A stretch of 64,000 bases of DNA from Rhodococcus sp. IEGM 1409 (GCF_030056735.1 NZ_JASHKN010000016.1:38840-102839); one strand, 5' to 3'. Counted from the stretch's first letter, positions 53,126-62,993 are shown. A program made the numbers and translations. The notes: generated by a model from the sequence alone, not told the origin.

Positions 53126-53390
53126 GCGTCGTCCTTACTGTCGGAAACGATTACGGCGAGGGTCGACTCGATCGTCGTCGAAAGTTGTTCGGGCCCAGTG
53201 ACCGCGGGACTTTCTCAAGTTTGGCCCGAACAGGGGAGTGCGTCGCGCCGAGGAGCGGGAAAATGTGTTAACTCTTGATGACGGCGAACCCATAGTCGAC
53301 ATTTGGGATGAAGGGGACTGCTTGGCGAGAAATGTATGGCGGTCCGGGATACCCTGCCCATTTTCGGCCGGGATGGTTAGTGTGAGTTGA

Positions 53391-54224
53391 ATGGAGACCG
53401 TACCGATCCAACTCCCCGACGGCACCGTGACCCCGATCCGTCTGTTTCCCGGGCCGAACGACGACGCGCCCGTGGTGGTGATGTTGCCCGGGCTCGGAGT
53501 CCCAGCTGGGTTCTACGATCCGGTGGCGGAAGCCCTGGTCGATGCCGGCTTCAACGCGGCCATCGGTGAATTGCGTGGCCAAGGTGACAGCAAACCGCGC
53601 CCGAGCGCGTCGAGCGCTTTCGGGTATCAGGAACTGGTTTCGATCGATTGTCCGGCGACGTTCGAGGTGGTGCGCGAGCGGTTCCCGGCCAGCACACCAT
53701 TTCTGATGGGGCACAGCATGGGCGGCCAGATCGGGGTGATGTACGCGTCGAGGATTCGGGGCCGGCTCGGCGGCCTGATCCTGGTTGCATCCGGATCGCC
53801 GTATCACCGTGGATTCCCCGGAATCCGCGCGCCTGGACTCTATCTGGGGTCGTCCGCGATGTCGGTGACGGCCAACATCGCCGGTTTCTGGCCGGGAGAT
53901 CGGGTCAATGTGGGCGGCTTCGGTCGACAGTCGAAAGTACTGATCACCGATTGGGCCCGGTTCGCCAGGACCGGTCGCATGGAACCTGTCGGGGCGGATA
54001 TCGACTACGAGGAGCGGATCGCGCGTCTGACCTTGCCGGTTCTGTCGATCACGATCGAAGGGGACGATCTCGCTCCACGTCGGTCGGCAAAGAACTTGGT
54101 GGACAAGCTCTCTGGGGCCCAGGTGACGATGACGCACGTCGACGAACCGCTCGGTCACAACGGTTGGATACGCACTCCCACCGCTGTGAGCGAGCGCGTC
54201 GTCGCGTGGTTACGCGACCGCTGA
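53391..54224 (+). CDS. Alpha/beta hydrolase
   Basis: ATG 53391 starts a 277-residue enzyme with V-V-V-M-L-P-G-L-G-V-P-A-G (oxyanion region), L-R-G-Q-G-D-S and the nucleophile elbow G-H-S-M-G-G. A late Asp in I-T-I-E-G-D-D-L-A and His in L-G-H-N-G-W complete the triad. Substrate unknown; an esterase or lipase role is likely. It is convergent with the prolyl oligopeptidase gene, four bases apart. Confidence 0.85.
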   Translation: METVPIQLPDGTVTPIRLFPGPNDDAPVVVMLPGLGVPAGFYDPVAEALVDAGFNAAIGELRGQGDSKPRPSASSAFGYQELVSIDCPATFEVVRERFPASTPFLMGHSMGGQIGVMYASRIRGRLGGLILVASGSPYHRGFPGIRAPGLYLGSSAMSVTANIAGFWPGDRVNVGGFGRQSKVLITDWARFARTGRMEPVGADIDYEERIARLTLPVLSITIEGDDLAPRRSAKNLVDKLSGAQVTMTHVDEPLGHNGWIRTPTAVSERVVAWLRDR

Positions 54225-54228
54225 AAGA

Positions 54229-56280
54229 TCAGCCGAGTTTCTGCCAGAGGAACTCGTACGTCAGTGCGGTCTTGAAGGCCAGCTGCGCATTGTCGGCTGC
54301 GCCGCCGTGGCCACCCTCGATGTTCTCGAAATACAGCACCGGCTTGCCCAGCTCTTCCAGTCGTGCGGCCATCTTGCGGGCGTGCGCCGGGTGGACGCGG
54401 TCGTCGCGGGTGGACGTCGCGATCAGGATCGGTGGGTACGACGCGGCGGCGTCGATGTTCTGATACGGCGAGTATTCCGAGATGAATGCCCACTCCTCGG
54501 GAACATCGGGGTCACCGTATTCGGCCATCCATGAAGCGCCGGCCAGGAGCAGGTGGAATCGGCGCATATCCAGCAGCGGAACCTGGCAGACGATGGCGCC
54601 GAAGAGTTCGGGGTACTTGGTCAGCATGATGCCCATCAGCAGGCCGCCGTTGCTTCCGCCCTGAGCTGCCAGAAGATCTGGGGTCGTGATTCCGCGATCG
54701 ACGAGATCCCTCGCGACGGCCGCGAAGTCTTCGTGCACCTTGTGGCGTCCGGCCTTGAGAACCTGTGTGTGCCAACCGGGCCCGTACTCGCCGCCACCAC
54801 GAATGTTCGCGACCACGTAGGTGCCGCCCTGCGTCAGCCAAGCACGTCCGAGTGAACCGCTGTACGACGGCGTCAGCGAGATCTCGAATCCGCCGTACCC
54901 GTAGAGCAGGGTGGGGCCGGGCCCGCTACGCGGATTGCGCACCACGAAGTACGGAACCTGGGTGCCGTCGGCAGAGGTGGCGAAGAACTGCTCCGTGCTG
55001 ATGCCCTCGGCGTCGAAGAACGCGGGAGCTTGCTTGAGCGCAGTGGGTTCGGTTTCGCCGATCACACCGTGCAGAAGAGTTGCAGAGGAGGTGTATCCAC
55101 TCGAGTTGACGAAATACTCGTTGCTGACATCAGGATCGGTGTCGAGAATTTCGATACTGGTCAGTTCAGGAAGACCCTCGAAAGGTCGATCTTCCCAGTC
55201 TTTTTCGCCGGGCGTCAGGATGCGCAGCGTGGTGCGGACGTCGGTCAGTACCACGAGAATCAGGTGATCGCGTGTCCAGGTGTAGTGCTCGAGCGAGGAA
55301 TGGGCGTCGGGTTCGAAGATCGATGTCAGCGCTCGCGAGCCGGCAAGAAAATCGTCGTAGCGGATGGCAAGCAGTGCGCCGGTGGGATATTCGGTGTTGT
55401 CGACGGTCCACACGGATTTGGTGCGGATCAACAACCACTCGCGGTGAATCGAGATACCGGCGTCCGCGGGCACGTCCACAAGCACCAGTTCACCGTCGGG
55501 GCGTACTTCGAAGTGCTGAGAGTTGTAGAAATCGACTGAGCAAGTGACGAAGTCCCGTTCGAACCCGGGCGTCGGATCGTGCGAAGCCGAGATGGCCACG
55601 TCTGTGGCATTGCCTTCGTACACCGTCTCTGCGCTGGAGAGGGGAGTGCCGCGCTTCCAGCGCTGAGCCAGGCGGGGATATCCGGAATCGGTGAGCGACC
55701 CCGGGCCGATATCCGTTCCGACGTAGACGGTATCGATGTCGATCCAGTCGATGTCGGTCTTGGCTTCGGGAAGGTAGAAGCCGGGATTCTCCCCCTCGGG
55801 AGCGATGAATTCGCGCTTCTCGATGTCGAACTCGCGGACCACCGCAGCGTCTGCCCCGCCGCGGGAGAGGCTGATCAATGCACGGTTGCGGTGTGGGCGT
55901 AGAAGTTGTGTGCCCTTCCAGACCCAGTTCTCGCCCTCGGCCTCGGCCAGGGCATCGAGGTCGACGAGGACATCCCATTCCGGGTCGTCGGTGGCGTACT
56001 GATCGAACGTCGTGCGTCGCCACAATCCGCGAATGTGGGTGCTGTCTCGCCAAAAGTTGTAGAGGAACTCACCGCGGCGGCGAACGTAGGGGATTCGTGC
56101 GTCGGTATCGAGGATCTCGCGCACGTCGCTTTGCAGTCGATCGAAGCGCTCGTTGTCGGTGAGCTGCTCCTCGGTGTCGGCATTGTGTTGACGGACCCAA
56201 TCGAGTGCAGACTCACCAGTCACGTCTTCGAGCCAGAGGTAGGGGTCGTCGCCGGTGGTGGGCTGCTGATCGGAAGTCAT
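54229..56280 (-). CDS. Prolyl oligopeptidase family protein (S9A)
   Basis: The start is ATG 56280 (minus), M-T-S-D-Q-Q-P-T-T-G-D-D-P-Y-L-W-L-E-D-V, giving 683 residues. D-P-Y-L-W-L-E and W-R-D-S-T-H-I-R-G-L-W-R-R-T open the beta-propeller. The catalytic domain has G-P-T-L-L-Y-G-Y-G-G-F, G-G-G-E-Y-G-P-G-W-H and the Ser site G-G-S-N-G-G-L-L-M-G; H-G-G near the end supplies His. No signal peptide, so it likely cleaves peptides in the cytosol. Confidence 0.9.
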   Translation of the reverse strand: MTSDQQPTTGDDPYLWLEDVTGESALDWVRQHNADTEEQLTDNERFDRLQSDVREILDTDARIPYVRRRGEFLYNFWRDSTHIRGLWRRTTFDQYATDDPEWDVLVDLDALAEAEGENWVWKGTQLLRPHRNRALISLSRGGADAAVVREFDIEKREFIAPEGENPGFYLPEAKTDIDWIDIDTVYVGTDIGPGSLTDSGYPRLAQRWKRGTPLSSAETVYEGNATDVAISASHDPTPGFERDFVTCSVDFYNSQHFEVRPDGELVLVDVPADAGISIHREWLLIRTKSVWTVDNTEYPTGALLAIRYDDFLAGSRALTSIFEPDAHSSLEHYTWTRDHLILVVLTDVRTTLRILTPGEKDWEDRPFEGLPELTSIEILDTDPDVSNEYFVNSSGYTSSATLLHGVIGETEPTALKQAPAFFDAEGISTEQFFATSADGTQVPYFVVRNPRSGPGPTLLYGYGGFEISLTPSYSGSLGRAWLTQGGTYVVANIRGGGEYGPGWHTQVLKAGRHKVHEDFAAVARDLVDRGITTPDLLAAQGGSNGGLLMGIMLTKYPELFGAIVCQVPLLDMRRFHLLLAGASWMAEYGDPDVPEEWAFISEYSPYQNIDAAASYPPILIATSTRDDRVHPAHARKMAARLEELGKPVLYFENIEGGHGGAADNAQLAFKTALTYEFLWQKLG

Positions 56281-56310
56281 ACGTCCATTCTGACTGCTCG
56301 CTCCCGACAC

Positions 56311-56351
56311 CACTCGACCCCGCTCCCGAAACACTGGAGCGGGGTCGAGTG
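56311..56351. terminator. Hairpin after the first mycolyltransferase gene
   Basis: CACTCGACCCCGCTCC (56311-56326) pairs perfectly with 56336-56351 across a 9-nt loop. It lies between the leftward mycolyltransferase and prolyl oligopeptidase genes. No clear U-run follows leftward. Confidence 0.6.
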
Positions 56352-56364
56352 GGGACGAATCGGG

Positions 56365-57381
56365 TCAGACGCCCAGGGAGCGAGCGAGCATCGGCCAGGA
56401 GTTGTGGAGATCGTCCTGCCAGTAGCCCCACGAGTGGGTGCCGGTCGGCTTGAAGTCGAAGGTGGCCGGGATCTTCAGGTCGCCCAGGCGGTAGGCGAGA
56501 TTGTGGGTGCAGTAGTTGACTGCTGCCTCGATGATGCCGCCGACGATCGCCTGGTTGGCGAGCGCACCGACCTGACCGTTGATCGCGGGGTTGGCGAGCG
56601 TGTCGTGTGGGCCGGGGAGTCCGGAGCCGGTGGAGATGAAGAGTTCGGTGCCGCGGAGCTTCTCGGCATTGAGGACGGGGTCGTTGTCCTTCCAACCCTG
56701 GCCGTCGAGGGGGCCCCACATGTTGGTGATGTCAGCTCCACCGCGAGTACCTGTGACAAGTTCGATCGCACTCTGACCGACGGGGGTACTGGTCTCGGCG
56801 CATCCGCTGTACGCGCCGACGCCCTTGTAGAGGCCGGGAGCCGCGATGGCGAGGTTGAGGACCGAGGTGGCGGTCATGGAGATCGCGGAGATGGACTGGA
56901 CCTTGTTGGTGTTGAACTCGGCGTCGATGACGGGCGGGAGTTCCTTGGTCAGGAACGTTTGCCACTTCTGGCGACCGAGAACCGGATCGTCGTTCACCCA
57001 GTCGGTGTAGTAGCTGAATGCGCCTTCGAGCGGAGTGACGACGTTGACGTTCTTGTCCTGGAAGAAGTTCATGACGTCGGTCTTGCGTTGCCAGGTCGCC
57101 GAGTCTTCGCCGCCGCCTGCACCGTTGAGCAGGTAGAGCGTCGGGCGAGGTTCACTGTTGTCCGCGGGGAGGATCACCTCGAGCGGGATGTTGCGATCCA
57201 TCGCTGCGGAGAAGACCGAGATGGTGACCTTGCGATCGGCGGTCTTGGTGTTGCTGACGATGCGCGACCCCGACGTGTCACCGCCTGCGGAAGCCGTCGC
57301 CGGACTGATCGACATCGGCAGCACCGTGGCCACTGCGAGAGCTGCGATCACACTGCCACGCTTGAAAATTCGAGCACGCAT
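56365..57381 (-). CDS. Ag85-type mycolyltransferase, copy 1
   Basis: ATG 57381 (minus) starts M-R-A-R-I-F-K-R-G, behind a GGTGGAGGATCCG ribosome site; DNA further upstream in frame looks non-coding. A signal peptide ends at A-S-A (about residue 32). The alpha/beta-hydrolase domain has L-Y-L-L-N-G-A-G-G, D-W-V-N-D-D, and the nucleophile in I-S-A-I-S-M-T-A-T (S168); His is in T-G-T-H-S-W-G-Y-W (H316). The family transfers mycolates to trehalose and arabinogalactan outside the membrane. Confidence 0.9.
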   Translation of the reverse strand: MRARIFKRGSVIAALAVATVLPMSISPATASAGGDTSGSRIVSNTKTADRKVTISVFSAAMDRNIPLEVILPADNSEPRPTLYLLNGAGGGEDSATWQRKTDVMNFFQDKNVNVVTPLEGAFSYYTDWVNDDPVLGRQKWQTFLTKELPPVIDAEFNTNKVQSISAISMTATSVLNLAIAAPGLYKGVGAYSGCAETSTPVGQSAIELVTGTRGGADITNMWGPLDGQGWKDNDPVLNAEKLRGTELFISTGSGLPGPHDTLANPAINGQVGALANQAIVGGIIEAAVNYCTHNLAYRLGDLKIPATFDFKPTGTHSWGYWQDDLHNSWPMLARSLGV

Positions 57382-57569
57382 ACGTTCGGATCCTCCACCT
57401 GAATGTCTTCGGATCCGGAACGGATCGAAGTGCCTGTGAGCCCTTACTGGAACAGGTTCACTTTTGTTGTCTGTCAGTAAAGCAGAGCAGCAGCAGAAAG
57501 TGACGCGATTCGATTGCCTGACAATTGAATTGGCCCTCGAATTAACCCTCGAACTAGCCCTGAAAAGGA

Positions 57570-57608
57570 CTCGGCCCCGCTCCCGGAAGTGCTGGGAGCG
57601 GGGTCGAG
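57570..57608 (-). terminator. Terminator between tandem mycolyltransferase genes
   Basis: The stem is 57570-57584 with 57594-57608 (15 bp including one G-U; core CCCCGCTCCC/GGGAGCGGGG). Leftward it runs into TCCTTTTC, suiting termination of the copy 2 transcript. Confidence 0.75.
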
Positions 57609-57623
57609 CTGGAACGAATCGGG

Positions 57624-58673
57624 TCAGACGCCCATCGATCGAGCGAGCATCGGCCAGGAGTTGTGGAGATCGTCCTGCCAGTAGCCCCACGAGTGGGTGC
57701 CGGTCGGCTTGAAGTCGAAGGTGGCCGGGATCTTCAGGTCGTTCAGGCGGTAGGCGAGGTTGTGGGTGCAGTAGTTGACTGCTGCCTCGATGATGCCGCC
57801 GACGATGACCTGGTTGGCGAGGGTGCCAACTTCACCGTTGATCGCCTCGTTGTTGAGGGTGTCGTGCGGGCCGGGGAGTCCGGAGCCGGTGGAGATGAAG
57901 AGTTCGGTGCCGCGGAGCTTCTCGGCGTTGACGACGGGGTCGTTGTCGATCCAGCCCTGGCCGTCGAGGGGGCCCCACATGTTGGTCACGTCAGCGTCGC
58001 CGCGCATGCCCACAACCAGTTCGATGGAGGACTGGCCGACGGGGGTGCTGGTCTCGGCGCATCCGCTGTACGCGCCGACGCCCTTGTAGAGGCCCGGTGC
58101 TGCGATGGCGAGGTTGAGAACCGAGGTCGCGGTCATGGAGATCGCGGAGATCGACTGCACCTTGTTGGTGTTGAACTCGGCGTCGATGACGGGCGGGAGT
58201 TCCTTGGTCAGGAACGTCTGCCACTTCTGACGGCCAAGAGACGGGTCGTCGTTCACCCAGTCGGTGTAGTAGCTGAATGCGCCTTCGAGCGGGGTGACGA
58301 CGTTGACGTTCTTGTCATTGAAGAACTCGTTGACGTCGGTCTGACGCTGCCAGGTCGCCCTGTCTTCGCCGCCGCCTGCACCGTTGAGGAGGTAGAGCGT
58401 GGGGCGGGGTTCGCTGTTGTCCGCGGGGAGGATGACCTCGAGCGGGATGTTGCGATCCATCGACGGGGAGAAGACCGAGATGGTGACCTTGCGATCGGTG
58501 GTGTTGGCCTTGCTGACGAGATGGGCGCCGGAGGCGTCCGAAGCGGGAGCCGTGCGGGCAGCGGAGGTGTCGCCACCGGCCGAAGCTACTGCCGGGCTGA
58601 TCAGCATCGGCAGCACGGATACTGCTGCTACAGCGGCGACCAGACGGCCGCGCTTGAATGTGCGAGCACGCAT
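57624..58673 (-). CDS. Ag85-type mycolyltransferase, copy 2
   Basis: ATG 58673 (minus), 349 residues, starts M-R-A-R-T-F-K-R-G-R after AGGTGGAGGTTTCTGA. It is nearly identical to copy 1 across the catalytic domain (I-S-A-I-S-M-T-A-T and T-G-T-H-S-W-G-Y-W kept). It has an 11-residue Ala/Ser-rich insertion after the signal peptide. Each copy has its own hairpin downstream and its own ribosome site, so they may be expressed separately. It is the upstream member of the leftward pair. Confidence 0.9.
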   Translation of the reverse strand: MRARTFKRGRLVAAVAAVSVLPMLISPAVASAGGDTSAARTAPASDASGAHLVSKANTTDRKVTISVFSPSMDRNIPLEVILPADNSEPRPTLYLLNGAGGGEDRATWQRQTDVNEFFNDKNVNVVTPLEGAFSYYTDWVNDDPSLGRQKWQTFLTKELPPVIDAEFNTNKVQSISAISMTATSVLNLAIAAPGLYKGVGAYSGCAETSTPVGQSSIELVVGMRGDADVTNMWGPLDGQGWIDNDPVVNAEKLRGTELFISTGSGLPGPHDTLNNEAINGEVGTLANQVIVGGIIEAAVNYCTHNLAYRLNDLKIPATFDFKPTGTHSWGYWQDDLHNSWPMLARSMGV

Positions 58674-58906
58674 ACGTTCAGAAACCTCCACCTAAAATTC
58701 CTTCGAATCCGCCCAGGAGTGAACGGTCCTTTGTTGCTGTTCCCGTGCGGGACGTGATGCTGTTTACATGCCGTGCCGATAGATACAAGGCCTGTGAGTC
58801 TTGTAAGTTCTACCTCATCGGTGCGTTATCCGCCAGTGAACCAGAGATTTGCTGAACGTACGACCAGTTTCAGGTGAACTTCCCTGATCATCGACGGGAT
58901 TAGTGA

Positions 58907-59893
58907 GTGAACCGGACATATCCACTATGGGAACAGCACTGTTGCCTACCTCTGCAGTCGAACGCGTCCATCGATGATCTTCTTCGATATCAGCGCCCAG
59001 CGGGGAGCTACGTTTCGGTGAACGTCGGATACTCACCGCAGACTCGCGCGGACTCGACGACAATGGCCAAGAGTTTCGGGTGGCAGGCGCGGGTCGAGTT
59101 TCCGGAGATAACCCCGGTCTTTACCGTCGACGACGTCGTCGAGGTGCAGGAGTCCGGTGGAATTGCCCTGGCCTTCGACCTGGAGGACTCGAATCCGCTC
59201 GAGGGGGATCCGGGCAACGTCTCGTACTTCTACGACCTCGGGGTTCGCTCGCTGCTGCCGACCTACAACTACATGAACGCCGCTGGTTGTGGCTGCCTGG
59301 ACCTGGCTGACACGGGGTTGAGCGGCTACGGCCGTGACCTGGTTGCCGAGATGAATCGCGTCGGAATGACGGTCGACGGCTCACATTGTTCGGTGCAGAC
59401 AGGTTTGGACATCTCAGCTATCACCCAGCGAGCAATGATCTACAGCCACTCGAACCTCCGGAGGTTGTGGGAGCATCCGCGCAACATCACCGACGATCAG
59501 GCGCGAGCGTGCGCGGAGACCGGGGGCGTAATCGGGATCAACGGCGTTGGCATTTTCCTCGGGGTCAACGGACCGGATGACGACCGGGCTCGGCTGTCCG
59601 CGATGGCCGACCACATCGAAGAGGCTGTCGGACTCGTCGGCATCGATCATGTCGGGATCGGCTCCGACTTCTCGTTCGACGCGGAGGACTTCCGCGAAGA
59701 GATCGAACAAAACCCGTCGTCGTTCTCCGAGGCGTACACCGCGTGGGGGCCATTGCAGTGGACTCCTCCGGAGGACGTGCTGACTCTTGATCGGGTATTG
59801 CGTGACCGGGGGTTCGACGAGCCGTCGGTCGCGGCTGTGTACGGCGGAAATTTTGCCCGAGTTGCCCGAGAAGTGTGGGCTACCGACGGGTAA
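58907..59893 (+). CDS. M19-type (renal) dipeptidase with altered zinc motif
   Basis: GTG 58907 begins 328 residues. The body is clearly M19: A-F-D-L-E-D-S-N-P-L (bridging Glu), L-L-P-T-Y-N-Y-M-N, D-G-S-H-C-S and Y-S-H-S-N-L-R-R (zinc His), and D-H-V-G-I-G-S-D-F. The first zinc motif, normally H-N-D-L-P, is here E-Q-H-C-C-L-P-L (H11, C13 at the Asp place). It may still bind metal through Cys, or be a variant subfamily. The 49-base spacing to lpd allows co-transcription. Confidence 0.8.
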   Translation: MNRTYPLWEQHCCLPLQSNASIDDLLRYQRPAGSYVSVNVGYSPQTRADSTTMAKSFGWQARVEFPEITPVFTVDDVVEVQESGGIALAFDLEDSNPLEGDPGNVSYFYDLGVRSLLPTYNYMNAAGCGCLDLADTGLSGYGRDLVAEMNRVGMTVDGSHCSVQTGLDISAITQRAMIYSHSNLRRLWEHPRNITDDQARACAETGGVIGINGVGIFLGVNGPDDDRARLSAMADHIEEAVGLVGIDHVGIGSDFSFDAEDFREEIEQNPSSFSEAYTAWGPLQWTPPEDVLTLDRVLRDRGFDEPSVAAVYGGNFARVAREVWATDG

Positions 59894-59942
59894 TGCGACC
59901 ATCTGGGGACAGCGAAACGATGCAGGACTACCCTGGTGAATC

Positions 59943-61346
59943 GTGACCTCACACTATGACGTCGTTGTCCTCGGAGCCGGCCCCGGTGGGTACGTCGCTG
60001 CTATCCGCGCGGCACAACTGGGCCTGAGCACCGCCATCATCGAGCAGAAGTACTGGGGCGGTGTATGCCTGAATGTCGGCTGCATTCCGTCCAAGGCGCT
60101 TCTCCGTAACGCCGAACTCGCGCACATCTTCACGAAAGAAGCGAAGACGTTCGGCATGTCCGGAGACGTGTCCTTCGATTTCGGCTCCGCTTTCGATCGC
60201 AGCCGCAAGGTCGCGGACGGGCGAGTCAAGGGCATTCACTTCTTGATGAAGAAGAACAAGATCCCGGAGTACGACGGCAAGGGCACGTTCGTCGACGCCA
60301 ACACCATCAGCGTGGAGCTGAGCAAGGGTGGCACCGAGACGATCACGTTCGACAACGCGATCATCGCGACGGGTTCGTACACCAAGCTGCTGCCCGGCAC
60401 CTCGCTGAGCGAGAACGTCGTGACCTACGAAGAGCAGATCCTCACCCGTGACCTCCCGGGTTCGATCCTCATCGTCGGTGCCGGCGCGATCGGCATGGAG
60501 TTCGGTTACGTCCTCAAGAACTACGGCGTCGACGTCACGATCGTCGAGTTCCTCGATCGGGCACTGCCCAACGAGGACGCCGACGTCTCGAAGGAAATCG
60601 CCAAGCAGTACAAGAAGCTCGGCGTCACCATCAAGACCGGTGCCGCTGTGCAGTCGATCAGCGACGACGGCAGCAAGGTCACCGTCTCGATCAAGGACAA
60701 CAAGTCCGGCGAGATCGAGACCGTGGTCGTCGACAAGGTTCTGCAGTCCGTCGGCTTCGCGCCGCGGGTGGAGGGCTTCGGTCTCGAGAACACCGGTGTC
60801 GCGTTGACCGATCGCGGCGCCATCGCGATCGACGATTACATGCGCACCAACGTCCCGCACATCTTCGCCATCGGTGACGTCACCGCCAAGCTGCAGCTCG
60901 CGCACGTCGCGGAAGCGCAGGCTGTCGTCGCTGCCGAGACCATCGGCGGCGCGGAGACGCAGACGCTCGGTGACTACCGGATGATGCCGCGTGCGACGTT
61001 CTGCCAGCCGCAGGTCGCCTCGTTCGGTTTGACCGAGGAGCAGGCCAAGGCCGAGGGCTACGACGTCAAGGTCGCAAACTTCCCGTTCGCCGCCAACGGC
61101 AAGGCACACGGTCTCGGTGACCCGACCGGTTTCGTCAAGCTGATCGCCGACAAGAAGTACGGCGAACTGCTTGGTGGACACCTCATCGGACCGGACGTTT
61201 CGGAACTGCTGCCCGAGCTGACCTTGGCCCAGAAGTGGGACCTCACGGTCAACGAGTTGGCACGCAACGTCCACACTCACCCCACACTCAGTGAGGCACT
61301 CCAGGAAGCGATCCACGGCCTCGCCGGCCACATGATCAACTTCTGA
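59943..61346 (+). CDS. lpd: Dihydrolipoyl dehydrogenase
   Basis: GTG 59943 starts a 467-residue flavoprotein: [11 protein letters not shown] (FAD), redox disulfide [16 protein letters not shown] site [12 protein letters not shown], and C-terminal [11 protein letters not shown] with the catalytic His/Glu. It is the E3 part of pyruvate and 2-oxoglutarate dehydrogenase complexes and of antioxidant systems in actinobacteria. A strong terminator follows. Confidence 0.97.
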   Translation: MTSHYDVVVLGAGPGGYVAAIRAAQLGLSTAIIEQKYWGGVCLNVGCIPSKALLRNAELAHIFTKEAKTFGMSGDVSFDFGSAFDRSRKVADGRVKGIHFLMKKNKIPEYDGKGTFVDANTISVELSKGGTETITFDNAIIATGSYTKLLPGTSLSENVVTYEEQILTRDLPGSILIVGAGAIGMEFGYVLKNYGVDVTIVEFLDRALPNEDADVSKEIAKQYKKLGVTIKTGAAVQSISDDGSKVTVSIKDNKSGEIETVVVDKVLQSVGFAPRVEGFGLENTGVALTDRGAIAIDDYMRTNVPHIFAIGDVTAKLQLAHVAEAQAVVAAETIGGAETQTLGDYRMMPRATFCQPQVASFGLTEEQAKAEGYDVKVANFPFAANGKAHGLGDPTGFVKLIADKKYGELLGGHLIGPDVSELLPELTLAQKWDLTVNELARNVHTHPTLSEALQEAIHGLAGHMINF

Positions 61347-61361
61347 CGGCAGGGCCTTCGG

Positions 61362-61412
61362 CCCCGTGCGCCTTTTTGGTAGTTCGCACTACCGGAAGGC
61401 ACACGGGGTTTT
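61362..61412 (+). terminator. lpd terminator with branched stem
   Basis: CCCCGTG (61362-61368) pairs with CACGGGG (61402-61408), continued by GCCTT/AAGGC past one mismatch, with an inner GGTAGT/ACTACC stem. TTTTT follows at 61409. A similar but unfinished motif appears at 63922-63950. Confidence 0.88.
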
Positions 61413-61528
61413 TCGTCTTTTGTGTCGAGTTGTGTTGCGAAACCGCCATCTGAGGCCTTCGAGTCGGGGTGTAGGCGCGTAACGCATTAGCGTCCCGAGT
61501 CGACAATCCGGCTTTCGAAGGACCACTC

Positions 61529-62521
61529 ATGAAAACTCGTTCCGTACTGCTCGCGGCTTGCGTCGCGCTGACGCTCTCCGCCTGTGGATCCTCCGGTGAT
61601 TCCGGATCGGACACCGAAGCTTCGGGCGCCGCCGAGGCGGGGGCGTTCCCCGTGACCGTCGACCACGCTTACGGCTCGACGACGATCGACGCGGAGCCGA
61701 TGCGCATCGTGACCATCGGATGGAGTGGTCAGGATTCGGTGATCGCACTGAACAAGGTCCCGGTCGCAATGGAGAGCTTCTCCGGTGACGGCATCGAGAA
61801 CAACATCCTGCCCTGGGACGCTCCGCGTTTGAACGGCGCCAAGCCTGTTCTCCTGACGACAAATCCCGACATCCCGTTCGAGCAGATCCTCGGGCTCGAT
61901 CCCGACGTGATCCTCGCCGTCTACTCCGGCATCGACGAGGGTGAGTACAAGCGCCTCAGCGACATCGCGCCGACCGTCGCGTTCCCCGACCAGCCGTGGG
62001 ATACGGCGTGGGACAAGCAGATGAGCATGATCGGCGCTGCGCTCGGACAGCCGGCGCAGGCGCAGACTCTGATCGACGAGACCGGGGCGTACTTCGAGAA
62101 GCAGGCCGCGGATCACCCGCAGTTCGCGGGCAAAACCTCGACGTATGCGATGCGCACCGATGAGGGCTTGATCGCCTTCTGCGGCACCGACCCGCGGATC
62201 CGTCTTCTCGGCCAGCTCGGACTGAAGACCTCGCCCGGTGTCGACGCAGTGTGCACTTCCGGCGACAGTTCGGTCTCCGTGGGCATGGAATCCATAGACA
62301 CACTCGACGCCGACGTCTTCATTCTCGTCGACGCCGACGGCACCAACCTGGACAAGCTCATGTCCTTCGGTCCGTTCGCGAACATGACCTCGGTGTCGAA
62401 GGGCCGTCTGGTTCGACTGGTCGGGATGGACTACGCGATGGCTACTTCCGCTCCGACGGTGCTGAGCGTTCCCTACGCATTCGACGAGTTCATCGCTCAG
62501 CTCTCGGACAAGCTGAGCTGA
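61529..62521 (+). CDS. Iron-siderophore ABC transporter binding lipoprotein
   Basis: ATG 61529 follows CGAAGGACCACTC. The signal peptide ends with lipobox L-S-A-C (lipid Cys19). Two periplasmic-binding-type lobes follow, with P-M-R-I-V-T-I-G-W-S-G and L-G-L-D-P-D-V-I-L-A and the linking helix near the middle, as in FecB/FhuD proteins. Imported ferric siderophore would be passed to a permease not encoded here. No clear IdeR box was seen in 61414-61528. Confidence 0.87.
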   Translation: MKTRSVLLAACVALTLSACGSSGDSGSDTEASGAAEAGAFPVTVDHAYGSTTIDAEPMRIVTIGWSGQDSVIALNKVPVAMESFSGDGIENNILPWDAPRLNGAKPVLLTTNPDIPFEQILGLDPDVILAVYSGIDEGEYKRLSDIAPTVAFPDQPWDTAWDKQMSMIGAALGQPAQAQTLIDETGAYFEKQAADHPQFAGKTSTYAMRTDEGLIAFCGTDPRIRLLGQLGLKTSPGVDAVCTSGDSSVSVGMESIDTLDADVFILVDADGTNLDKLMSFGPFANMTSVSKGRLVRLVGMDYAMATSAPTVLSVPYAFDEFIAQLSDKLS

Positions 62522-62946
62522 TTCCGGGCGTCGTACGACGCTTGTGACGCAACGATTTTCGGCACCTGCGATTCGAGTAATTCGATCAGGGCCGTGATCT
62601 TGGCGGCGACGTCGGCGCCGAGTTCGGTCAGGCTGTATTCCACTTTGGGCGGGATGGTTTCGAGTACCTCACGGTGCACGAGGCCATCCCGCTCGAGTGT
62701 TTGCAGGGTCTGCGAGAGCATGCGCTCGCTGACTCCGTCGACGCGTCGGCGCAGGGCACTGAACCGGTACGGACCTTCGTTCAACGCTGCCAGTGCCAGC
62801 GCACCCCAGCGTCCGGTTGCATTCTGCAGCGCCGCCCGAGAGTTGCATCCGCGAGCGAATACGTCAGCCTCGAGCGTGGGGTCCACGACGTCGGCTTTCG
62901 GATCAGGAGTCCGGGCAGCACGTGAAGGTGAGTCGGTGCTGGTCAT
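62497..62946 (-). CDS. HxlR-family regulator (QorR-like)
   Basis: The minus-strand start at 62946 gives 149 residues. The winged helix has R-W-G-A-L-A-L-A-A-L-N, Y-R-F-S-A-L-R-R-R-V-D-G-V-S-E-R-M-L-S-Q-T-L and P-P-K-V-E-Y-S-L-T-E-L-G. A lone cysteine near the N-terminus (R-G-C-N, C34) is where QorR-like members sense quinones or redox change. It is divergent from the NmrA-type gene across a palindromic operator, and overlaps the binding-protein gene end by 25 bases. Confidence 0.88.
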   Translation of the reverse strand: MTSTDSPSRAARTPDPKADVVDPTLEADVFARGCNSRAALQNATGRWGALALAALNEGPYRFSALRRRVDGVSERMLSQTLQTLERDGLVHREVLETIPPKVEYSLTELGADVAAKITALIELLESQVPKIVASQASYDARNQLSLSES

Positions 62947-62993
62947 GTACCCAGGTTACTACTGCACGATCCCATAGCGCTAACTCGAAGTGT

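Noticed and set aside
56365..58757. Long plus-strand frames opposite the mycolyltransferases
   Set aside because: They mirror each other exactly as the two genes do and have no independent start signals.
59949..61331. 460-residue open frame antisense to lpd
   Set aside because: A shadow of lpd produced by strong third-position GC bias.
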